A DNA stretch of 64,000 nucleotides. Origin: Exiguobacterium sp. FSL W8-0210. GTDB lineage: Bacteria; Bacillota; Bacilli; Exiguobacteriales; Exiguobacteriaceae. How positions within the stretch are numbered: position 1 is the stretch's first letter; each line of letters begins with the position of its first letter. Made by a program: the position numbers and the translations under genes. Location: the NCBI RefSeq assembly GCF_038006045.1, contig NZ_JBBOUK010000001.1:2583001-2647000 (forward strand), read 5' to 3'. The notes under the pieces were generated by a model. That model worked only from the letters and a program-made list of their open reading frames with translations. It ran no database searches and was not told the DNA's origin. This document shows positions 58,736 through 64,000 of this stretch, piece after piece.

Positions 58736-60832
58736 ATGTACAAATCAAAACCGCTTTACGCGGCAGCTGTGGCTGTCGCCCTGACGACATCGGCAATCGT
58801 GCCGGTTGCCCAAACGACAGTTTCGGCTGCAACGCATGTCAAAGTCAAAACGGTCAAACTCAAGTCACTCGTCTTCACGAAAGGTGCTCCGGTCAAACTC
58901 CCTGCTACATATAAAGGTGAGAAGATCACATGGAAATCGTACGATCGCCATGCGTTCAACCGTTACCAAACGGTCAAAGGCACATACGGTAAGAAAAAGA
59001 ATCCGATTGAGATTAAAATCTACATTCAGAACTATGCTGTAAAGATCATTGAAAAAGTGGAAGCTCAAACAATCTATGTCGATCAAAAACCAGAATTGCC
59101 AAAAACATTAGGTATTCTTTATGCTACAGGTCGTATACATGACAAACCAGTCCGTTGGTCGAAGGTCGATACGAGCGAAGCGGGTGTGAAATATGCGGTC
59201 GCAAGTTATACACGCCTCGGAAAGACAATTACATTAAAAGCAAAAATCACAGTTCTCGACGTCAACACGGATGACTTCTCGATCGGTTTGATGCATACGA
59301 ACGATACGCACGCGAACCTCGATAAGACACCAAAACGTGCGACAGTCATCAAAGAACTTCGCGCAGCTTACCGTGCAGAAGGTAAACCATCGCTTCTATT
59401 AGATGCAGGTGATGTCTTCTCTGGAACACTCTACTTCAACAAGTTCCTCGGTCAAGCGGATCTTGAACTGATGAACTATATGAAATACGATATGATGACG
59501 TTCGGTAACCATGAGTTCGATCTTGGGGATACAGACAATAACATCGCCTTGAAGAACTTCGTCACTAAGGCGAAATTCCCGTTCATCACGGCGAACGTCG
59601 ATTTCAGCAAAAATAAGTCGTTCAAGGGTCTACAAAAGAAAACAATCACTGCAGGGCCGGAGCGCGGCAAGATTTATCAAGGCATCATTAAGGAATACAA
59701 AGGTCAAAAAATCGGTTTCTTCGGTCTGACGACAGAAGAGACGAAAGATATCGCAAGCCCAGGTACGGTTGCGTTTGCAAACTATATTGCTAGCGCTAAA
59801 GCTGCTGTCAAAAAGCTTGAAGATCGTGGCGTCAATAAAATCGTAGCGTTGACACACATCGGTTTTGATGACAACGAAGCAATCGATAACGATCAATTGC
59901 TTGCACGTAATGTCGACGGGATTGATGTCATCGTCGGCGGTCACTCGCACACGAAACTTGAAAAACCGGTCGTCGTTGATGAGACGGTCGTTCCAGGCAA
60001 AGCAGAACCGACAATCATCGCTCAAGCCTACCAATACGGTGATTTCCTCGGAAATCTTGATTTGACGTTCGACTACAAAGGAAAATTGACTGAGTATAAC
60101 GGTTCATTGATTGATGTTTCTACAGCAAAAGAAGATGTGCGTGCGGCTGAAATCCTTAAGCCATATGCAGATCAAATCGCTGAGTTGAAAAACGAAGAAG
60201 TCGGTGCGAATATCGTTAATGCCCTTCCAAACCCACGCGGCGAAATCAGTGTCCGCAACAGTGAAACGGCTCTCGGAAACTTGATCACGGATGGTATGCT
60301 CAAAAAAGCGAAAGAATACAATAAGGATACAGTCATCGCGATGCAAAACGGTGGAGGGATCCGTGCTGCCATTGATGCCGGACCACTTACTGTCGGTGAA
60401 GTCTTAACGACGCTTCCATTCGGTAACACGCTCGCGACAGCGAAGATGACCGGTGAAGAAATCAAGAATCTTCTTGAAATCAGTGTTGGGGTTGCGCCAA
60501 AAGAAAACGGTGGTTTCCTCCACGTCTCGGGTATGAAGTTCGAATACGACAGCACGAAAACAGCTGGAGAGCGCGTCACGAAGATCGAAGTCAAAAATGG
60601 TGACACGTACGATCTTATTGATCCAGCGAAGACTTATGTTCTCGCAACGAATGCCTTCACAGCTAAAGGCGGCGATGGTCTCACACCATTCGCAACGGCT
60701 TATAAAGAAGGCCGTGTCACGGACCTCGGTCTCTCTGACTGGGAAAACCTACGTGATTTCACGAAATCACTCGGTGAAGTCAATTACAACATCGAAGGTC
60801 GTATCGTCGACACATCAAAATTATCAAACTAA
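58736..60832 (+). CDS. Secreted 5'-nucleotidase / 2',3'-cyclic phosphodiesterase (YfkN/UshA-like)
   Basis: This 698-residue exported enzyme has a signal peptide to about residue 31 (VSAAT). Two Ig-like or Big_4-like domains of about 70 residues each follow. A metallophosphatase domain comes next, with GLMHTNDTHANL, LLDAGDVFSGT, FGNHEFD and VGGHSHTK as metal-binding blocks. The last 220 residues are the 5'-nucleotidase C-terminal domain with SETALGNLITDGML and NGGGIRAAIDAG. It releases phosphate and nucleosides from external nucleotides. The ATG at 58736 follows GAAGGAGGATTTTTACGT. There is no LPxTG or SH3 anchor. Confidence 0.93.
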   Translation: MYKSKPLYAAAVAVALTTSAIVPVAQTTVSAATHVKVKTVKLKSLVFTKGAPVKLPATYKGEKITWKSYDRHAFNRYQTVKGTYGKKKNPIEIKIYIQNYAVKIIEKVEAQTIYVDQKPELPKTLGILYATGRIHDKPVRWSKVDTSEAGVKYAVASYTRLGKTITLKAKITVLDVNTDDFSIGLMHTNDTHANLDKTPKRATVIKELRAAYRAEGKPSLLLDAGDVFSGTLYFNKFLGQADLELMNYMKYDMMTFGNHEFDLGDTDNNIALKNFVTKAKFPFITANVDFSKNKSFKGLQKKTITAGPERGKIYQGIIKEYKGQKIGFFGLTTEETKDIASPGTVAFANYIASAKAAVKKLEDRGVNKIVALTHIGFDDNEAIDNDQLLARNVDGIDVIVGGHSHTKLEKPVVVDETVVPGKAEPTIIAQAYQYGDFLGNLDLTFDYKGKLTEYNGSLIDVSTAKEDVRAAEILKPYADQIAELKNEEVGANIVNALPNPRGEISVRNSETALGNLITDGMLKKAKEYNKDTVIAMQNGGGIRAAIDAGPLTVGEVLTTLPFGNTLATAKMTGEEIKNLLEISVGVAPKENGGFLHVSGMKFEYDSTKTAGERVTKIEVKNGDTYDLIDPAKTYVLATNAFTAKGGDGLTPFATAYKEGRVTDLGLSDWENLRDFTKSLGEVNYNIEGRIVDTSKLSN

Positions 60833-60837
60833 TTCAA

Positions 60838-60897
60838 TACAACAAACAACCGCAGGTCTTCTCGATCCATTCGAGAGAGCCTGCGGTTGTTGTTTTA
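60838..60897. terminator. Bidirectional terminator after the 5'-nucleotidase
   Basis: AACAACCGCAGG pairs with CCTGCGGTTGTT around a CTCTCGA-like inner stem, between convergent genes. Confidence 0.9.
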
Positions 60898-62328
60898 TAA
60901 CGTTTGCGCGGAGTGCTGTTTCAACAGATCAATGATTTCATCGAGTTCATACTCCTGTGCCATCATCAGCGGCGTGAAGCCATCCGCATTTTTGATCGAC
61001 GGGTCGGCACCGCGCTCGAGCAATAGCTTGACTGTCTGTTTCCCCTCACCCTCGACAGCATGATGAAGCGGCGTGAACTGATCGTCATCTTGTTGGTTGA
61101 TTTTCTCGCCTCGTTTCAAATACAGATCGACGAGTTCATCGTTATTGCTGAAGACAGCTGTAATGAATGGTCGCTCGCCAAAGTCATTGACGGCATCGAC
61201 ATCACTCCCTGCTTCTAGCAGTTCCTTAAAGATCGATTCAAGCCCCTTACTCGACTTCCGGTAACCGAGATAATGCAGTGCTGTATCCCCATCTGCATCG
61301 ACTGCTGTCATATCACTTTCCGGAATCAAGCGATGGATATCTTCAAGCTTTCCTTTTTGAATCGCTGCCATCAATTCCGTCTCATTTAAATTCTGATCGT
61401 TCGTTTTTGCCGTCGCCGTATCGTTACTGGCTGCCGTTTGCGTTCCCGCTTCGTTCAGCAAGATCCCTGCCCCTGCACTGACGAAGAACATGACCGTCAG
61501 AACACTAAGCGTGATGATGATTCCTTGACTATAACGTAGGAAAGGACGGGGTTGATCGAGCGGTTCACCCGTCAAGCGAAGCCGTTCCAGCATGGATAGA
61601 TTGGTCTGTAGCTTCTCATACAATAAGACAGAAAACGTCCGTTGCTGACGCTTCTCCGCCGTATAGGAAACGATATCCGTCGTCGCAAGAAGTGTTGGTC
61701 CGAGAATATCCTCAAAGATCGCTTGCCGGGCACACTGGTTGGATACAAGCGGTAGAACCATCTGATAACGAGTCCGTTCGCATGCCCGCGTGTAAGCCGG
61801 ACGTAAAAATGGAACCCAGCTCCCGATCCAAAGCAACACCTGCTTTTCTTGATGATTTCGTTTAATGCGTGCAAGTTCAAGCAGTAACTGGAATCGCCGT
61901 ACCTCTGTCAATTCCAAATATGACGTCGGAAGAACGATCAAATACTTTTGAAATAATCCGATGACATGCGGTCGTTTCACGTCATCTTGGAAATAGATTT
62001 CTGGCATCCGCCATAGTTGCAACTGTTCTGTATGTATACGGATTTGCTCGAACAACTCTGGGAACTGCTCGGCACTCAAGCGAACCCCTTCACTTCGAAT
62101 CCGGGACACTCGTTGCCACTGTCGTAGCCAGAGTATCAACAATAGGATCACAAGACCCACCATCACATAAATACCGGCCTGCCCTGTTTCAAACACTAAT
62201 CCAATAATGGCACCGACCGTCACGATGGCGATGCCTAACAACAAACTAAAGTAGACGGTTTCTTTGCGGGTCACCGCTTGCCTGATCCGGTGCGCGGGAT
62301 CGATTCGTTCATGCATCTCCTGCTCCAT
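60895..62328 (-). CDS. Membrane protein: degenerate M48-peptidase-like domain fused to ankyrin repeats
   Basis: This is a 477-residue protein. Two membrane helices (about residues 26-66) precede a region that follows the M48 peptidase pattern. In LLLELARIKRNHQ, however, the zinc motif HExxH is lost (LELAR), and AYTRACERTRYQM stands where AYsRacE-x2-AD is usual. A further helix lies near residues 270-290 (IIITLSVLTVMFFVSAGAGI). Four ankyrin-like repeats fill residues 325-477 (DGDTALHYLGY, FGERPFITAV, DQFTPLHHAV, DGFTPLMMA). It is probably a non-catalytic membrane scaffold with the ankyrin part on the cytoplasmic or outer side, which cannot be told. Confidence 0.75.
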   Translation of the reverse strand: MEQEMHERIDPAHRIRQAVTRKETVYFSLLLGIAIVTVGAIIGLVFETGQAGIYVMVGLVILLLILWLRQWQRVSRIRSEGVRLSAEQFPELFEQIRIHTEQLQLWRMPEIYFQDDVKRPHVIGLFQKYLIVLPTSYLELTEVRRFQLLLELARIKRNHQEKQVLLWIGSWVPFLRPAYTRACERTRYQMVLPLVSNQCARQAIFEDILGPTLLATTDIVSYTAEKRQQRTFSVLLYEKLQTNLSMLERLRLTGEPLDQPRPFLRYSQGIIITLSVLTVMFFVSAGAGILLNEAGTQTAASNDTATAKTNDQNLNETELMAAIQKGKLEDIHRLIPESDMTAVDADGDTALHYLGYRKSSKGLESIFKELLEAGSDVDAVNDFGERPFITAVFSNNDELVDLYLKRGEKINQQDDDQFTPLHHAVEGEGKQTVKLLLERGADPSIKNADGFTPLMMAQEYELDEIIDLLKQHSAQTL

Positions 62329-62711
62329 GTGTCATCTCCCTCATCTGTCACGTAATTCATCGTTTTCTCTTCCTTCTTATCTTAACGGTTATTCCATCAA
62401 AGTTCCAAGGGAATCCTTTCCTGACATACCAAAAGAATATTCAGATAAATTATATTTTCAGACACATCTTGATATCGTAACTTTTTTCCTGAATATTCAT
62501 TATATATGTAATAAAATTTCTAAAATTCTATTTTAGAGCGTTTTTTGTTGATTTTTTAGCGTTTATACGCAATTCGAACAATAAAGCAATCTGCTATTTG
62601 AACCACTAACTTTTTATTGACAGGTGGGACAATAGTCACTCTTTTATATTGAAGAAAAATCTGGAATCCCATATAATAACTAACAGGAAGAAGAATATGG
62701 GAGTGATAAAT
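62329..62711. other. AT-rich intergenic region, about 380 bp
   Basis: No gene is visible. It should hold divergent promoters; TTGACA at 62617 lacks a -10 at normal spacing. Confidence 0.5.
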
Positions 62712-62906
62712 TTGGGATTATTTAATTTAACAAAAAAGGACTACACCGTCCAGTATCACGTATTACGCGGAGATGAGATCATCGACACGGATCGATTGAA
62801 TGTTCGAACAGGCGATCATACGACAGCACGAAAAAAAGCCGACAACATGTTAAGAAGAGAATACGGACGCACTCAGTACAAAATCGAGTGGGTACAACGG
62901 TTCTAA
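62712..62906 (+). CDS. Small conserved soluble protein, 64 aa
   Basis: Starting from a TTG at 62712 (after GGGAGTGATAAA) the protein runs MGLFNLTKKDYTVQYHVLRG and ends YKIEWVQRF. It is basic, with a strand-rich first half and a helix with HTTARKKADNMLRREYG. The frame is open to 62649, but the upstream residues look random. No function is known to me. Confidence 0.7.
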   Translation: MGLFNLTKKDYTVQYHVLRGDEIIDTDRLNVRTGDHTTARKKADNMLRREYGRTQYKIEWVQRF

Positions 62907-62911
62907 TCGCT

Positions 62912-62960
62912 AAAATAACCCATCGCCTCAGTCATGATGATTGAGACGATGGGTTATTTT
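62912..62960. terminator. Bidirectional terminator
   Basis: AATAACCCATCG, CTCA and TGAG, CGATGGGTTATT form a long stem between convergent genes. Confidence 0.92.
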
Positions 62961-63475
62961 CATGCATGCTTTTGTTCTTGCTCCCGTACGATTCGATCAG
63001 CTTTTAAGTAAAGACGAATCGCTGTGTACAATACGATGCCAATCAATGCACCACTTCCATCGATCAATACATCACCGACGAGTGGTGTTCGTCCGCCCGT
63101 CAACAATTGATGGAACTCATCCAACACACCGATTGTCATCGCTGTCGTGAAGGCAAAGAAAGCAGCTGGTAACGCTGCGTACCCTCGACCGCGCAAAAAA
63201 TGAACGAGACTGACCCCGAGGACGAAGAACAGACTGGCATGCATGCCTTTCCGAATGAAGAATTCAAGGAAGGCTGCAGGTCCGAGTGACGCGACGCTGA
63301 TTGGAACTTCATAATGGAACGACACGAATGAAAACGCATAGACCCAGTCGAGCGGCATATGTTGTGTCAAAAATGGAATCAGGGATTGTTGCTGATAGGT
63401 CATCGAACTGAAGACGAATAAGGAAAGTAAGATGGCTCCTCCTACATAAGCAGCAATGGGTATACGGCGCATCAT
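62960..63475 (-). CDS. VanZ-like membrane protein (second copy)
   Basis: This is a 171-residue four-span protein, paralogue of the one at 49692. FFIRKGMHASLFFVLGVSL and GVLDEFHQLLTGGRTPLVGDVLIDGSGALIG repeat the VanZ block. The ATG at 63475 follows AAAGGAGCGTGC; the longer frame to 63544 is not supported by a ribosome binding site. Its role is unknown. Confidence 0.87.
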   Translation of the reverse strand: MMRRIPIAAYVGGAILLSLFVFSSMTYQQQSLIPFLTQHMPLDWVYAFSFVSFHYEVPISVASLGPAAFLEFFIRKGMHASLFFVLGVSLVHFLRGRGYAALPAAFFAFTTAMTIGVLDEFHQLLTGGRTPLVGDVLIDGSGALIGIVLYTAIRLYLKADRIVREQEQKHA

Positions 63476-63597
63476 GCACGCTCCTTTCTCTTTGTACATC
63501 CTACCATGGATGCTTATCGTGAACATACGCCAAAAGACGGACATACACTGCTCTCATTTACTCTTCATTCCCTCTTTTACAACTGATACAACAAAAA

Positions 63598-63623
63598 CAC
63601 CCCATCCATATGGATGAGGTGAA
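63598..63623 (-). terminator. Terminator after the desaturase
   Basis: On the minus strand CACCTCATCC, ATAT and GGATGGGGTG precede five T residues. Confidence 0.88.
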
Positions 63624-63627
63624 AAGC

Positions 63628-64000
63628 TTACAACGATGACGTCTTTGGTTCGCGTAAGAGGTGTTTGATGTCATGGAACGTCACAAACGTTCTATTCTTC
63701 GCATCGTATAGTTTATAGCGAAGCGACTTCAGACTCGAGAATAAACCAATCTTCGTCGCCTTCTGAAGCGGAGGTGTCGAGACGTGTGCTTTTTCGAGAT
63801 GATAGTTCGGAACACGTGGGCTGAGATGGTGGACGTGGTGGAAGCCGATGTTTCCTGTCACCCATTGCAACACCTTCGGCAACTCGTAATACGAACTACC
63901 TTCGATTGCCGCCTTAACGTAATCCCATTCACTTTCATCCTCGAAGTACGAGTCTTCGAACGTGTGTTGAACGTAGAATAACCAGATTCCAAGTACGCCT
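63628..64000 (-). CDS. des: Fatty acid desaturase, C-terminal part
   Basis: The frame is open to the right window edge, so the N-terminal part is missing. The visible 123 codons include LGIWLFYVQHTFEDSYFE near the edge and NIGFHHVHHLSPRVPNYHLEKAH, which carries a histidine box (HHVHH) of membrane acyl-lipid desaturases of the Bacillus Des type. The enzyme introduces a double bond into membrane lipids, usually on cold shock. In Bacillus it is controlled by DesKR; no such genes lie within this window. Confidence 0.9.
   Translation of the reverse strand, partial: GVLGIWLFYVQHTFEDSYFEDESEWDYVKAAIEGSSYYELPKVLQWVTGNIGFHHVHHLSPRVPNYHLEKAHVSTPPLQKATKIGLFSSLKSLRYKLYDAKNRTFVTFHDIKHLLREPKTSSL

Noticed and set aside
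1-64000. tRNA, rRNA, prophage or CRISPR loci
   Set aside because: I looked for them on both strands and saw none that could be supported by eye.

Overview
The window reads as a stretch of a low-to-middle GC Gram-positive chromosome of the order Bacillales, most likely Exiguobacterium or a close relative. This rests on gene content: an S-box upstream of metNIQ, a ydaO-type c-di-AMP element upstream of kdp, TagGH, an LCP protein, YyaL, Eps-like genes, strong purine-rich ribosome binding sites and several TTG/GTG starts. The genus is inferred; no rRNA or tRNA is present to anchor it.

Layout. 1-765: the N-terminal part of a GH13 glucosidase. 914-4865: an MtnE-like aminotransferase, then an S-box-controlled methionine ABC transporter (metN, metI, metQ). 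4921-10200: a GNAT enzyme, a secreted CAP protein, a small membrane protein, a large secreted nuclease and a YdaT-like small protein. 10800-15992: YyaL and a ten-SH3 secreted glucosaminidase. 16673-22229: a complete kdp potassium pump operon (a small membrane ORF, then F, A, B, C and a kinase-less D) behind a c-di-AMP riboswitch. 23001-26673: a glutathione peroxidase whose catalytic codon is TGA, a hypothetical protein, glycerate kinase and a zinc-ribbon/lipoprotein pair. 26709-28375: an IS3-family element lying inside an intrinsic terminator. 28420-31508: an oxidoreductase, a D-Ala-D-Ala carboxypeptidase and an AmiS/UreI channel.

31785-46228 is a long minus-strand surface polysaccharide operon. 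It encodes a chain-length protein, 4,6-dehydratase, flippase, polymerase-like protein, UDP-glucuronate epimerase, CapK-like protein, nucleotide-sugar dehydrogenase, GT4 transferase, initiating sugar transferase, FemAB/GNAT-like protein, PLP aminotransferase, a four-repeat HNH-repeat protein and an LCP attachment protein. A divergent O-antigen-ligase-like gene and a second HNH-repeat protein close the other side. Then follow an ATP-grasp protein, a VanZ-like protein and an XRE regulator.

51333-54950 is the most interesting part. A PlcR-like regulator (HTH plus TPR) faces a secreted propeptide made of five 15-residue repeats, each carrying LPLEY or its variant IPLEY. This motif resembles the LPFEF/LPFEY pheromone of Bacillus cereus PapR. 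Divergent from the regulator is an apparent RiPP-like operon: a 48-residue peptide with a CAWC motif, a terminator-like hairpin, a 401-residue protein with a PqqD/RRE-like C-terminus, and a methyltransferase-like protein. Together they look like a quorum-sensing-controlled peptide system that I do not recognise as described.

55155-64000 holds a small membrane protein, a LOG-family hydrolase, TagH/TagG for teichoic acid export, a secreted 5'-nucleotidase, a degenerate M48-peptidase/ankyrin fusion, a second VanZ-like protein and a partial fatty acid desaturase. Two diverged copies of a structured repeat lie at about 16.2 kb and 31.7 kb.
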